From: DASVWZ01 sp963715675
GTDB taxonomy: Bacteria > Acidobacteriota > Terriglobia > Terriglobales > Acidobacteriaceae
DNA length: 64,000 nt
Reading direction: 5' to 3'
Assembly (NCBI GenBank): GCA_963715675.1
Contig: OY970265.1
Location: forward strand, 2,914,001 to 2,978,000
Position 1 is the stretch's first letter; each line of letters starts with the position of its first letter. A program made the position numbers and the translations under genes. Below the pieces are notes generated by a model. The model searched no databases and had not been told where the DNA came from. It was given only the letters and a program-made list of their open reading frames with translations. Of the stretch, positions 35,180 through 44,497 are shown piece by piece.

Positions 35180-37074
35180 TGAGGCTCAAGGGTCTAACCG
35201 TTTGCCTGATGCTGCTGCTGACAGGGGGAACCCTGCGGGCCCAGTTTTCGGGCGACGTCATCGGCGTGCACGATCTGGGACCGGGAAGCAAGTCCCCCAT
35301 CACCGGGGCGCGCACGGATTTCTGCATGTATTGCCACGAACCCCACTCCGGCCTGGCCAGCGGCAAAGCACTGTGGAACCAGACGCTGACCACGCAGAGC
35401 TACAGTGTGTACACCAGCGATACGGAGAAAAACCGGGGCACGCAGCCGGTGCTGGGATCCGACAGCAATCTCTGCCTCTCCTGTCATGACGGAACGGTGG
35501 CGCCGGGAACCACGATCGTCTATGGCAAGGTCAGCATGTCGGGATCAATGTTCAGCTACGACGTGTTCGGCAGCAACCTGCAGCCTTCACACCCTTTCTC
35601 CTTGGCCTTACCCTTGAAGGACAACATTGATCTGATTGCGTCGCTGGCTTCGAGAGGCAGAACCGGAGACCCGACCGGGGCCGTGCGGCTCATCAATGGC
35701 AACATCGAGTGCACGTCATGCCACGAACCGCATGTGCAGGCCAAAGATCCTCTCTCGTGGAATTTTCTGGTCCGCGACAGTTCGAGCGGCCAGATGTGCC
35801 TGGCCTGCCACGATCCGACCCGGCAAATGAGCGGCAAGGTGAACCCGCTGGCGGATTGGGGCACGAGCGCCCACACCCTCGCCCAGAACAAGGTCTCTCC
35901 TCAGGGAAATGTGGGAAGTTACCCCACGGTGGCGCTGAATGCATGCATTTCCTGCCACACTCCGCACAATGCCCAGGGGCCGGCACGGCTGCTTCGCGGA
36001 CAGAATGAGCAGGATTGCATCGCCTGCCACAATGGGGGCTCGAATATCTCGCCCGCGCCGCCTAATATTTTCGCCGAGTACGCTACTCCCAAGGTCGGGC
36101 ATCCGTTTCCTACAACGACGAATCCGCATGACGCCGCCGAGCACGTCCTGCTCAACAACAACCGGCATGCCACCTGCGTGGATTGCCACAACGGACATGG
36201 TTCCCAGCAGGTCCGGACATTCCCTCCGCCGCCTCTGATCCGGGTTTCCGAGAAGGATGTTGCCGGAATCAGCGCCACCGACGGAATGTCCGTGGTTGAC
36301 CCCGCGGTCAATCAATATGAGAACTGCTTCCGCTGTCACGGAACCAGCGCCGGGAAAGCCGAGCGGCCGATTTACGGGTATCTTTCCGTGCGGGCGGTTT
36401 CGACCGGTGATCCGTTAAACGAGATTCCACAGTTCAGTTCCACCTCTACCTCGAGCCATCCGGTCACCCACGTCAGCAACAGTTCCCTGCCGCAACCTAG
36501 CCTGCTGACGAACATGTTGAACCTGGATGGCATGACGCAAGGGCGCGCCATGGGCAGCCAGATTTTCTGCACGGATTGCCACAACAGCGACGACAATCGC
36601 GAGTTCGGAGGCACGGGGCCGAACGGCCCGCACGGCTCCAAGTGGATCCACATTCTGGAACGCCGGTATGAACTCAGCCAAACGGCAGTTCCGGGCCAAC
36701 GGATCACGAATCTATTCCCCAACCCCGACCTCAGCGTGAACGGGCCTTACGCCATGTGCGGCAAGTGCCACGATCTGAGCAATATCATGAGCAACGCCAG
36801 CTTCAGCCAGCACAAAAGCCATATCAACGCCGGCGTGACATGCTCCACGTGTCATACCGCTCACGGCATGGGAGGCACCAACCCCAACATCAGTGGCGAG
36901 CGGCTAGTGAATTTTGATGTCAACGTGGTTGCCCAGAATGGAGCGGCACCGATCTCCTACAGGCACGCAACCAATACTTGCATCCTGGCGTGCCACGAGG
37001 CCGCGCACAACCCCAACGGCACGGTCACGGCCCTCAGTTCGCGCCCGACTGGGGGACATCCCGGAAAGAAGTGA
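35179..37074 (+). CDS. 12-haem c-type cytochrome (11 CXXCH plus one CX3CH)
   Basis: 631-aa exported cytochrome starting at GTG 35179, sharing a base with the previous stop (TAGTG). Signal peptide ends about LRA|Q (residues 21/22). Eleven CXXCH motifs (first at 49-53) and a twelfth, CILACH at 601-606, with three residues between the cysteines. The N-terminal 60 residues (DVIGVHDLGPG ... CMYCHEPH ... ALWN ... CLSCHDG) share the motif order of the tetrahaem protein, suggesting common ancestry; the rest adds more haem modules. Spacing (about 51 residues per haem) suggests a large extracellular or outer-membrane decahaem-like cytochrome. Immediate partners are the barrel and NHL proteins upstream. 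Confidence 0.93.
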   Translation: MRLKGLTVCLMLLLTGGTLRAQFSGDVIGVHDLGPGSKSPITGARTDFCMYCHEPHSGLASGKALWNQTLTTQSYSVYTSDTEKNRGTQPVLGSDSNLCLSCHDGTVAPGTTIVYGKVSMSGSMFSYDVFGSNLQPSHPFSLALPLKDNIDLIASLASRGRTGDPTGAVRLINGNIECTSCHEPHVQAKDPLSWNFLVRDSSSGQMCLACHDPTRQMSGKVNPLADWGTSAHTLAQNKVSPQGNVGSYPTVALNACISCHTPHNAQGPARLLRGQNEQDCIACHNGGSNISPAPPNIFAEYATPKVGHPFPTTTNPHDAAEHVLLNNNRHATCVDCHNGHGSQQVRTFPPPPLIRVSEKDVAGISATDGMSVVDPAVNQYENCFRCHGTSAGKAERPIYGYLSVRAVSTGDPLNEIPQFSSTSTSSHPVTHVSNSSLPQPSLLTNMLNLDGMTQGRAMGSQIFCTDCHNSDDNREFGGTGPNGPHGSKWIHILERRYELSQTAVPGQRITNLFPNPDLSVNGPYAMCGKCHDLSNIMSNASFSQHKSHINAGVTCSTCHTAHGMGGTNPNISGERLVNFDVNVVAQNGAAPISYRHATNTCILACHEAAHNPNGTVTALSSRPTGGHPGKK

Positions 37075-37084
37075 GGGGGCGAGA

Positions 37085-38587
37085 ATGGCAACGGCAACCG
37101 CGGTGGAGACGGGCATCGAAAAACCTGCCGCCATTGTCTCCAAACTGATCTATCCCGCGGCTTTGCTGGCTTCTTTGTCGATCTGGTTCCTGGCGTTGCG
37201 GGCTCCGCTCTGGCTGGACGAGACCCTTGCCTACTGGCAGGTCAGCGGCGGATTCTGGAAAGTCTGGAGCCGTTCGGCGATGATGCCTTCCTCGATCGGC
37301 TACCTTTATACCCTATGGGTTGCCAAGTCGATTCTGGGCAGCCAGGAAATCGCACTCAAGATTCCGTCCACGTTTGCCATGCTGGGCGCGGTCTACTTTC
37401 TGTTTCGGAGCGCCCGCGAGCTTTTCGATCCGGAGATTGGGTTTCTCGCTTGCGTCTTTTTTTGCCTGGAACCCAACGTGGTGTTTGCCGCCACCGATGC
37501 GCGCCCGTATGCGTTCGCCTTGCTGGCTGCTAACGTGGCGATTTTTACTTTTGTCCGGTGGATGAAGCAACACCAGATGCGCCCGGCGATCCTGTTCGGC
37601 GCTGCGGCGGCGGGGATTCTCTACTTTCATTACCTGTTTGGGGCGATCCTGCCGGCGTTTGCGATTTACTATCTGGCGGTGCGAGGCCGCTCGATGAGGG
37701 CAGATGCGCGGCAACTGGCGGCGGTGTTGACTTCGTTTACGCTGCTCGCCCTGCCGCTGATTTACCGGGTGGCGGTTCTTTACCAGACGAGAGAAACGCA
37801 TGCAGTCCAGGAATTGCCCCCGGTGTGGATCGCGCTCAATACACTGGCTCCATTGCAAACTCTGATTGGCTTTGGGGCAACAGTATTTGTCGCTGCCTGG
37901 GTTCGGAAGATAAGGCTGCCCGGACGCGACTGCTTTCCGGGGGGACTGCTCTGCCTACTTTTGGCCTTGGTTCCGGCCGGCATCCTCTTTAGCCTTAGCG
38001 TCGGTAGTCCGTTGCACCTGGTCATCCCGCGATATTTCACGGTCGTAGCGCCCGGCAGCGCGCTGACCTGGGGACTGCTGACGAGCCGCATCGATTCCCG
38101 CTGGCTGAGGCAGATCTTCTGCGTGGGCCTGGTGGGAGTCACGGTGTTTGAATGCTTCAGTTCGCCGAATGCCCGTAAGCACGACATAAACTTCAAACAA
38201 GCTCACGAGTTGGTGAATGCGAGCCTTGCCAGCGACAACGTTCCCGTCCTGGTTTGCAGCGCGTTCATCGAGTCGGACTACGAGCCTATGCCGGCCGATC
38301 GCAGCAGCGAAAATGCACTGGTTTCGCAAGTGAGCTATTACCCCATTCATGCGCCGGTGGTTCTCCTTCCAATGGATCTCAACGAAGAGACAATGCGGAT
38401 CGGCAGCCAATCCGTCCTGGCTGCCACGCAGCGGAACCAGCGGTTCCTTGCGGTCGTCGGTCCCACTTCCCACGCGACTCTGGACTGGCTCGTCGGCTAT
38501 TCGCGCGGCGCGTTTACGGCTCGAGTCATTGGAGACTTCAACGAAATTGTGGTGGTCGAATTCCGGCCGGTCGCGGGACAAGACTAA
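37085..38587 (+). CDS. GT39-like (ArnT/PMT family) membrane glycosyltransferase
   Basis: 500-aa protein with about ten TM helices; the first extracytoplasmic loop carries the acidic catalytic motif of GT-C enzymes, APLWLDETLAYW (Asp45-Glu46). Other family features: a long loop with DARPYAFALL, and FHYLFG. The C-terminal 150 residues after the last helix form a soluble domain with no recognised fold. Started at ATG 37085 with GAGGGGGCG upstream, ten bases after the 12-haem cytochrome stop, so it could be the last gene of that operon and glycosylate a surface component; that is inference. It probably uses a polyprenyl-phosphate sugar donor. Its stop overlaps the convergent gene by four bases. 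Confidence 0.8.
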   Translation: MATATAVETGIEKPAAIVSKLIYPAALLASLSIWFLALRAPLWLDETLAYWQVSGGFWKVWSRSAMMPSSIGYLYTLWVAKSILGSQEIALKIPSTFAMLGAVYFLFRSARELFDPEIGFLACVFFCLEPNVVFAATDARPYAFALLAANVAIFTFVRWMKQHQMRPAILFGAAAAGILYFHYLFGAILPAFAIYYLAVRGRSMRADARQLAAVLTSFTLLALPLIYRVAVLYQTRETHAVQELPPVWIALNTLAPLQTLIGFGATVFVAAWVRKIRLPGRDCFPGGLLCLLLALVPAGILFSLSVGSPLHLVIPRYFTVVAPGSALTWGLLTSRIDSRWLRQIFCVGLVGVTVFECFSSPNARKHDINFKQAHELVNASLASDNVPVLVCSAFIESDYEPMPADRSSENALVSQVSYYPIHAPVVLLPMDLNEETMRIGSQSVLAATQRNQRFLAVVGPTSHATLDWLVGYSRGAFTARVIGDFNEIVVVEFRPVAGQD

Positions 38588-40065
38588 CGCCGCACGAACA
38601 CTACCGCCAGACGGTCTTCGTAAATCTTCTGAAAGCGTGGATCTCCGCTCAAGACGGTGGACAGCGCTTCTTTCCTCTGCAGAAGGACCACTCCCGCCTC
38701 GTTCAGATAAGGGTCGTTGATGTAGGACTGGTCGCCGTTGGCTGTATTGAAGAAGCGCATGTCCAGCTCATCCCCGTAAAGATCGGTGCGGCCATCGATT
38801 GCCACCGGATAGTCGGGCATGTACCAGGTGAGAAATCCGCCCCAGTCGAAGGTGTTGTAAAGCGGACCGGGCGGGGGATTCTGGCGAAGAAAGTTGACGG
38901 CCTTCACCGGAAACCAGCTGCTCATGGCATCGTCCAGACCGCGGGTGTCGAAACCGGTGTTGCGGGCGATCAGAAACAGGAGCACCCCCAGCGCAGCCGC
39001 CAGCCCCGCCCTTTCGGGAAGAGTCTCGCCGGGTTCGCGTTCCCCTTGTTCACCCAAAGAATCCGCAATGCAGGCCGCCGCCGTAATGCAGACGAACCAC
39101 GAATCGCGCATGGTGCGAAAGGAGATGACGCAGGCAGCCGCCAGCAGGGCCAGCTTGAAAAGATCGACGCGCTTTTGCCGTCCCAGAGCGAAGAATGCGG
39201 CGCCAGCGAGTAATAGCTCCACATAGTGGCTGAAGGCCCGAAAAGTGAGAGCCCGGAATTCGCGAATGTAAGTATAAGGAAACGTCGAACTCGCATAGGC
39301 AAACACCACGCCATATAAGTGATATGTGTAAGGCCCCAGACAAGTGGCCACAAGGCAGCCCGCGAAGACGAGGAGTAGTTTGCTGGCAGGCAGTTCCGAG
39401 GGCTGAGCAAAATCCGGGGCGACGCCGGCGCGCGTTCGCAGTTGCAGCAACACGTGCACTGCCGTGAACAGTCCAACCACGAAGATGCCGTAAACAAACT
39501 GAATATGGCAGTTTGCCCACACCAGGAACACCAGCGGCAACCAGTAGAGAATCCGCGGGCAGCGGTCGCGCTGTGACTCCAGAAGCAGGGTGAGGGTCAC
39601 CGCGAACAGAATCATCGACAGAAACACCGGCCGCGGCATCAGGCCGAACAAGAACGCCGAGCAGGTTACCGCGCCCAGAATGCACCCCACCCAGAACTTT
39701 CCTGAGATCCTGCGCACCATCCAGTAGACGGCGTAGGCCACGGCCAGGCTCAGCAATACACCGAACACCCCGAAGCCCACCAGCCCGAACCACGCATAGG
39801 CACGCGAGAGCAGCACCTCATAGCCCCAGCTGTAGGCGGCCCAGGGCCGGTTGGCTGCGGTTCGGGAGAGAATTCCGGTGTGAGGAAAGGCATGGTGCTC
39901 GACAATCCAGTCACCCACCTTCAGATGCCACCAGATGTCGAGATCGAGAACGCAGAACTTCAATATCAGGGACCGAGCCGTAACGGCGGTCAGCAAGCCG
40001 GCCAGGACGAGCATCTGAATCGGCCGCCGCTGTAAGAGTCCGCGAAACTCCTGCACAATGCTCAT
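38584..40065 (-). CDS. Polytopic membrane protein, GT-C-like, unknown substrate
   Basis: 493-aa protein with about eleven predicted TM helices. The first loop has DLDIWWHLKVGDWIVEHHAFP followed by AYSWGYEVLLSRAY, a pattern seen in GT-C-like acidobacterial membrane proteins annotated as hypothetical. The C-terminal soluble part has YNTFDWGGFLTWYMPDYPVAIDGRTDLYG. I start at ATG 40065 (GAGGAAAT upstream); the frame is open to 40101. Transfer of a sugar from a lipid carrier is possible but not shown. It lies 63 bp downstream of the SGNH protein gene on the same strand and probably shares its transcript. Confidence 0.65.
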   Translation of the reverse strand: MSIVQEFRGLLQRRPIQMLVLAGLLTAVTARSLILKFCVLDLDIWWHLKVGDWIVEHHAFPHTGILSRTAANRPWAAYSWGYEVLLSRAYAWFGLVGFGVFGVLLSLAVAYAVYWMVRRISGKFWVGCILGAVTCSAFLFGLMPRPVFLSMILFAVTLTLLLESQRDRCPRILYWLPLVFLVWANCHIQFVYGIFVVGLFTAVHVLLQLRTRAGVAPDFAQPSELPASKLLLVFAGCLVATCLGPYTYHLYGVVFAYASSTFPYTYIREFRALTFRAFSHYVELLLAGAAFFALGRQKRVDLFKLALLAAACVISFRTMRDSWFVCITAAACIADSLGEQGEREPGETLPERAGLAAALGVLLFLIARNTGFDTRGLDDAMSSWFPVKAVNFLRQNPPPGPLYNTFDWGGFLTWYMPDYPVAIDGRTDLYGDELDMRFFNTANGDQSYINDPYLNEAGVVLLQRKEALSTVLSGDPRFQKIYEDRLAVVFVRR

Positions 40066-40128
40066 GGTCTGGATTTCCTCAAACCAATGAACATACCACA
40101 CGATCGGAGGGCACCATGAAAGGTCGCC

Positions 40129-41823
40129 TCAGTCAAACTTGCGCCAGTTGCACAGGACTGGAGCGTGATCGTAGGGCAAAGCTGCGCGCAGTTCCTGGTC
40201 GGCGGCGGGTGGGTCGTAGCGATGCAAAAGGAAGCCGTAATTGAGATGCAGCAGTCGGTCCTGCGGGTTTTGCATGATGGCCCACTGATAGTCAGCGACG
40301 GTCTCACCATAGTCGGCTGACCCTACGGCCTCACTTTTCAGCCGTTGGACTTCCTCGGAGTGGTTGAGTTGGTTGGTAAACGGAGCCCGCTCCAGCTTCG
40401 CGAGAGCCAAGCCAGCCACCCGTAAACGATCATACGGCGTGAAGGCAAGCAGACGCTCGCAGTCCTCCTGTGAGAGGACATCAGCGCCCACTGCGCCGCG
40501 CCGTAATTCGGCCGGCAGCATGCTGTCGACCTGGCGGGATAAGGCACGCGCCAGCAGGTAGGTCCCGCGCGGATTCATATGCACGTGCTCGTAGAAGAGC
40601 TCGCTGCCCGGAACTTCATGCGGACTCTCAGCAGCAAGAACCGCGGCCGCATCCACTACCCCGACGCCTGGACCGGCCTGAGCACGAATCACTTCATTCA
40701 ATTTGCTATCCGCGCGAAAGCGAAGCGTGTCGAGATCCTGAGCGCGCACGAAGCGCTCCTTGGCCCTCACAAAATCACCGAGAGCCCACAGACAACGAGC
40801 AATGCGAAACTGGAGTTCGGCATACTGAGGATCGATCTCTGCCGCCGAGAGGTACACCTTCAGGGCTTCCGCGTACGATCCCGCGCTTTCGAGATCGGCG
40901 CCACGCTGGACCAATCCCTCCCAGGAAAGCAGCTCATCCTCGCGAATGCCTTCGCGGTGCAGGGAAGCGAAAGGAGCACAATCTTTCAAGTTGGTGGCTA
41001 CGGTGCTGATCAGCACCTGCGCCCCCGAGCGGTGGGCGACCGCGACAATATCGCGCAAATTGGCTGCGAAGTTCTGGTACACCGGCTTCATCTGTAGGGA
41101 ATCGGCGCGGACCTGCCGGTCGAGAAACATCTCCATGCCGCGCCACTCTTGCGCGTTTTTCTGGCTCGAGCCCGTGACCTTCCCGACAAGCTGACCCAGC
41201 CGGGTGGAACTGAGGAAAATTCTGGCGCGGATAGCGGGCAGGCTCAAGTCCCACGGGGTTAACACCGTCCCTGGTCCAAACGGCCCGACCACTTCGGTGT
41301 TGCCGGCGTAAATCACAAAAAGGTCGGGCTGATAGTGCGCCAGTTCCTTGACCATGGGCAGGAACGCATGTGAGTTGAGCGCGGTGATGCTGGTATTGAT
41401 GACCTCGACCTTCACCTGAGGGTAGCGTTGCCGGAGCATCACCTCCAGGTATCGGCCAAATCCGTAGGTAGGATCGGGATCTCCCCATGCGACCGACTCG
41501 CCCAATATGAAGATCCGGTAGGTTCCGGGTGGCTTGGCTGCGGGAATCGTGTACGGCCGCGGAGTCCGGTACATGCCCGGCGGGAAAAAGGACGCGGCGA
41601 AAAATTGATTGTCGCAATGAGCGGGACGGCCACGGTCCGTGCAGGGGACGGTGACGCCGGTTGGGGTTCCAACTCCGCAGACGCGCAGCGCCAGCTCCGC
41701 GACCACGAGCAGTAACACCGGGGCCAGAATGGTGGTCGTTGGGATGGCCAGCCAGCGGCGCCAGCGACGGCTGCGAAGCGCCGGTACTGCCTGCGTGATT
41801 TGCGGGGCTGCAGGTGTGGTCAT
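40129..41823 (-). CDS. Membrane-anchored SGNH hydrolase-like protein with TPR region
   Basis: 564-aa protein. One N-terminal TM helix (about 31-48), then an SGNH/GDSL-type domain with nucleophile Ser110 in ILGESVAWGDP, a FVIYAGNTEV block III Asn, and YEHVHMNPRGTYLLA as the C-terminal catalytic block, where the usual Asp of DxxH appears as Glu while the His is kept. Between the blocks sits a TPR-like insertion (LESAGSYAEALKVYLSAAEIDPQYAELQFRIARCLWALGDFVRAKERF). Such proteins de- or transacylate glycans on the outer face of the membrane; DltD and AlgX/AlgJ are relatives in role. Start at ATG 41823 (adjacent GTG at 41826 also possible). A Dlt-like acylation set lies 9 kb away. Confidence 0.75.
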   Translation of the reverse strand: MTTPAAPQITQAVPALRSRRWRRWLAIPTTTILAPVLLLVVAELALRVCGVGTPTGVTVPCTDRGRPAHCDNQFFAASFFPPGMYRTPRPYTIPAAKPPGTYRIFILGESVAWGDPDPTYGFGRYLEVMLRQRYPQVKVEVINTSITALNSHAFLPMVKELAHYQPDLFVIYAGNTEVVGPFGPGTVLTPWDLSLPAIRARIFLSSTRLGQLVGKVTGSSQKNAQEWRGMEMFLDRQVRADSLQMKPVYQNFAANLRDIVAVAHRSGAQVLISTVATNLKDCAPFASLHREGIREDELLSWEGLVQRGADLESAGSYAEALKVYLSAAEIDPQYAELQFRIARCLWALGDFVRAKERFVRAQDLDTLRFRADSKLNEVIRAQAGPGVGVVDAAAVLAAESPHEVPGSELFYEHVHMNPRGTYLLARALSRQVDSMLPAELRRGAVGADVLSQEDCERLLAFTPYDRLRVAGLALAKLERAPFTNQLNHSEEVQRLKSEAVGSADYGETVADYQWAIMQNPQDRLLHLNYGFLLHRYDPPAADQELRAALPYDHAPVLCNWRKFD

Positions 41824-42069
41824 CACTGTCGATCGCTTCTTGGCAAAACCTTTAAGCCTTCATTATGGGGCCAATGCGTCTCACCGAGAAGTGTAGAAAA
41901 GCAATCGTCATGCCACGGCAGCGGTTCACTAAGTGTCTGAAAGAGAGGTGTTTCAGCAGGACTTTAGGCGAGCGGATATGACCGATAGAGGGTCAAAACA
42001 CACGCTGAGTGCGGGGAAAGGCTCGATGCGGGGCGAAATACGTGCAAGTGGCACATCCGGCACGCGCCT

Positions 42070-43791
42070 CTATTCCGGGATCCCGAACGTGGCAAGCAGT
42101 TCTGGGAAGCGAGAATCCGAGCGCAGCGGATCCCACAGCGCTTCCAGCTTCAGGTAGGCAAGCCGGTTGTGCCGCTCGTCGCAGGCTTTGGTTAACCATG
42201 GGAAAGCCTGATCGGCTTCTTCCAGACCCGTATAGACAAGGGCGAAACAAAGGGCAGGCACAAAGCTGCTTCTTGAGAGCTCCTCAATAATGTCCATGGC
42301 TTGGCTTCGAGCTCCCGCTCGAGCACGCGCATATCCGAGAAGGGCCAACGCCCAGGTAGAACGTTGGGTGATTGCCACACTCTTTTCGAATTCGACTACC
42401 GCTTCTTCGTATCTGCCGGTCACGGTATACACCTGACCCAGAACTGCATAGGCGGGCTCGTAGTACGGATCCAGTTCCAGCGTCTGCTTACACTGCCGCA
42501 GCGACCGGTCAAAAAATCTGGCCAGGTAGAGCTGCACCGACAGGACATGGCTCACTGCTGCAGCAGCCGGATCCAGTTCGAGAGCGCGTTTCGCGACCGA
42601 GATGGATTCCTCCGATCGACCGCGCGAACTCAGATAGAACGGACAGAACGCGTGCCCCATCACATAGGCCGGATTCAGCGCCTTGGCTCGCTCGAAATGC
42701 CGGCCTGCGGCGGGCCAATCCCGGTCGTACGTGAACGAGGCGTAGGCCAGGGAAACATGTGGCTCGGCGCGGTGTGGGTCGAGCTCCAAGGCCTTGTTTG
42801 CCGCCACCTTCGCCTTCGGCATGACGGCGTGGGGCGGCAGCACATTCCGAAACGAAATCATGTTGTAGGCGTCGGCCAAGCCAGCGTAGGCAACCGCGTA
42901 GCCGGGGTCTTTTGCGATGGCCTGCTGGAAGTACTCAATGGCCTTCTGCAATCCATCGGCGCTGCGTTTGTTCCAGTGGAACCGGCCCTTGAGATAGAGC
43001 TGGTAGGCCTCGAGATCTTTGGTTTCGGAACGCACCAGAGCTTCCGTTCTTTCCGGGCCAAGAGTAACTCGTAACCGTTCCACAATCGTCCTTGCGATTT
43101 CATCCTGCACTTCGAAAATATCCTGCAATTCCCGGTCATAGCGCTCGGACCAGATGTGGTATCCGTCGGCGGCGTTGATTAGCTGGGCGACGATACGAAC
43201 GCGGCCCCCCGCCTTGCGCACGCTGCCCTCTAATACGGTTCCGGCGTTCAGGGTTGCGCCCACGGCCCGCAGATCCACCTGCTTGCCTTTGAAGGAGAAC
43301 GCGGAAGTCCGTGCGACGACCCGGAGATTCCTGATCTGGACGAGTGCATTGATGATTTCTTCGGTAATTCCGTCTGCAAAGAATTCGCTGTCTGGATCGG
43401 AACTCAGATTGGCAAAGGGCAAAACGGCGATGGTTAAACGCTCGGCGGCGAGTTGAGTTTCCCCGGAAACCTCGACCGGAGGAATGAAACGATAGCCCTG
43501 GCCGGGCACGGTAAGGATATAGCGGTTCTCTCCCCGGTTCTCGCCTAAGGCGCGGCGCAAGGCCGAGATGTTCTGATTGAGGTTATTCTCCTCGACCGCG
43601 GTGTCAGGCCACACCGCGCGCATCAGGTCATCCTTGGAGATGATCTCTCCTTTGCGCTCGACCAGGACGAGCAGCGTGTCAAAGACCCTGGGCGTCAGCC
43701 GCACGGGTTGCCCTTGGCGGAAAAGCAGGCGCTTACTCACTTCCACCCGGAAATCCTCGAATTCATAGAAGGCTGGAGATGGGTCTCTCAT
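42070..43791 (-). CDS. Winged-helix / TolB-like / TPR regulator without membrane helix
   Basis: 573-aa protein. N-terminal OmpR/CadC-type winged helix (about 10-100: RLLFRQGQPVRLTPRVFDTLLVLVERKGEIISKDDLMRAVWPD ... TVPGQGYRFIPP), followed after only a ten-residue linker by a TolB-like (FlgO-type) domain (AVLPFANLSSDPDSEFFADGITEEI ... VLEGSVRKAGGRVRIVAQLINAADGYHIWSERYD), then TPR repeats (YAVAYAGLADAYN, PHRAEPHVSLAY and so on). These large acidobacterial proteins usually carry a TM helix between wHTH and TolB; none is present here, so it should be cytosolic. It is divergent from the secreted protein at 43931 and likely regulates it. Confidence 0.9.
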   Translation of the reverse strand: MRDPSPAFYEFEDFRVEVSKRLLFRQGQPVRLTPRVFDTLLVLVERKGEIISKDDLMRAVWPDTAVEENNLNQNISALRRALGENRGENRYILTVPGQGYRFIPPVEVSGETQLAAERLTIAVLPFANLSSDPDSEFFADGITEEIINALVQIRNLRVVARTSAFSFKGKQVDLRAVGATLNAGTVLEGSVRKAGGRVRIVAQLINAADGYHIWSERYDRELQDIFEVQDEIARTIVERLRVTLGPERTEALVRSETKDLEAYQLYLKGRFHWNKRSADGLQKAIEYFQQAIAKDPGYAVAYAGLADAYNMISFRNVLPPHAVMPKAKVAANKALELDPHRAEPHVSLAYASFTYDRDWPAAGRHFERAKALNPAYVMGHAFCPFYLSSRGRSEESISVAKRALELDPAAAAVSHVLSVQLYLARFFDRSLRQCKQTLELDPYYEPAYAVLGQVYTVTGRYEEAVVEFEKSVAITQRSTWALALLGYARARAGARSQAMDIIEELSRSSFVPALCFALVYTGLEEADQAFPWLTKACDERHNRLAYLKLEALWDPLRSDSRFPELLATFGIPE

Positions 43792-43832
43792 GGCCTGGGC
43801 TCGGTCTTCATATCTTTTCAGAACATTTCACG

Positions 43833-43846
43833 AGGATTCTAAGGAC
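43833..43846. promoter_or_regulatory. AGGA direct repeat between the regulator and secreted-protein genes
   Basis: AGGAT (43833-43837) and AGGAC (43842-43846, in the context AAGGACTTTTATG) occur in the 139-bp divergent spacer. Closely related AGGACTTTTGAG and AGGACATTCC lie at 48217-48254 upstream of the other winged-helix regulator, and AGGACTTTAGG at 41958-41968 before the SGNH gene. Direct repeats are what winged-helix regulators of the OmpR/PhoB class bind. Confidence 0.35.
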
Positions 43847-43930
43847 TTTTATGTAGCCACGGGAACAGGATAGCGCACGTGGCCGGGTAAGGACATCAGG
43901 CCACAATTCAAGAATCGAGGAGAGGAAGAT

Positions 43931-44443
43931 ATGCGATTCACCATTTGGAAAGCAAGCTGGTTGCTGGCAGCAGCGGTTATGGCCCTGCCGGCATTTGGCC
44001 AGTCGGCAGCACACACAGAAGCCAAAACCAAACTCGTGGGAACCTGGCAGGTCCAAGTCACGCAGGTGGACTGCCACAGTGGCGCTCCACTGGGGCCTTC
44101 TTTTACGTCGCTGCTGACGTTCGCTCAGGGCGGCACCATGAACGAAGACACCGAGAACCCTGCCTTCGGCCACGGACAAAGGGGGAGCGGTGAGGGAATG
44201 TGGAGCAGCAGTGGCCAGTCCATGTACACGGCCAAGAGCGTAGCTCTCATTAAGTACACCACCCCACCAAATCAAAAAACGCACGATCCGGGATTTGAAT
44301 CGGGTCAGCAAACCATTTCCCAGAGCATCACGTTCCACGACCAATCCGGGCAGTGGAGCAGCACCGCGTCCGTAGCATTTGCCGACACTAACGGCAATGT
44401 CTATCGCCAAGGATGCGCCACCGCCAGCGCGACACCGTTCTAG
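43931..44443 (+). CDS. Small secreted protein of unknown function
   Basis: 170 aa with a clean signal peptide (MRFTIWKASWLLAAAVMALPAFGQ). The mature part is beta-rich: LVGTWQVQVTQVDCHSGAPLG, SFTSLLTFAQGGTMNEDTEN, then HGQRGSGEGMWSSSG and ITFHDQSGQWSSTASVAFADTNGNVYRQGCATA; a lipocalin-like or META-like barrel is possible. Two cysteines (in DCHSG and QGCAT) may form a disulfide. The ribosome site GAGGAGAGGAAG is very strong, suggesting high expression. It is followed 54 bp later by a larger secreted protein and is divergent from a winged-helix regulator. Confidence 0.75.
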   Translation: MRFTIWKASWLLAAAVMALPAFGQSAAHTEAKTKLVGTWQVQVTQVDCHSGAPLGPSFTSLLTFAQGGTMNEDTENPAFGHGQRGSGEGMWSSSGQSMYTAKSVALIKYTTPPNQKTHDPGFESGQQTISQSITFHDQSGQWSSTASVAFADTNGNVYRQGCATASATPF

Positions 44444-44497
44444 AAAGCACTTAGGAAATCAGCACCGAAAAACTCAATTCAGGACTGGAGAATCCCC

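Noticed and set aside
38254..39213. A 319-codon plus-strand frame over the convergent gene ends near 38.6 kb
   Set aside because: It spans the ends of two supported membrane protein genes in another frame or strand and has no start site or family features.
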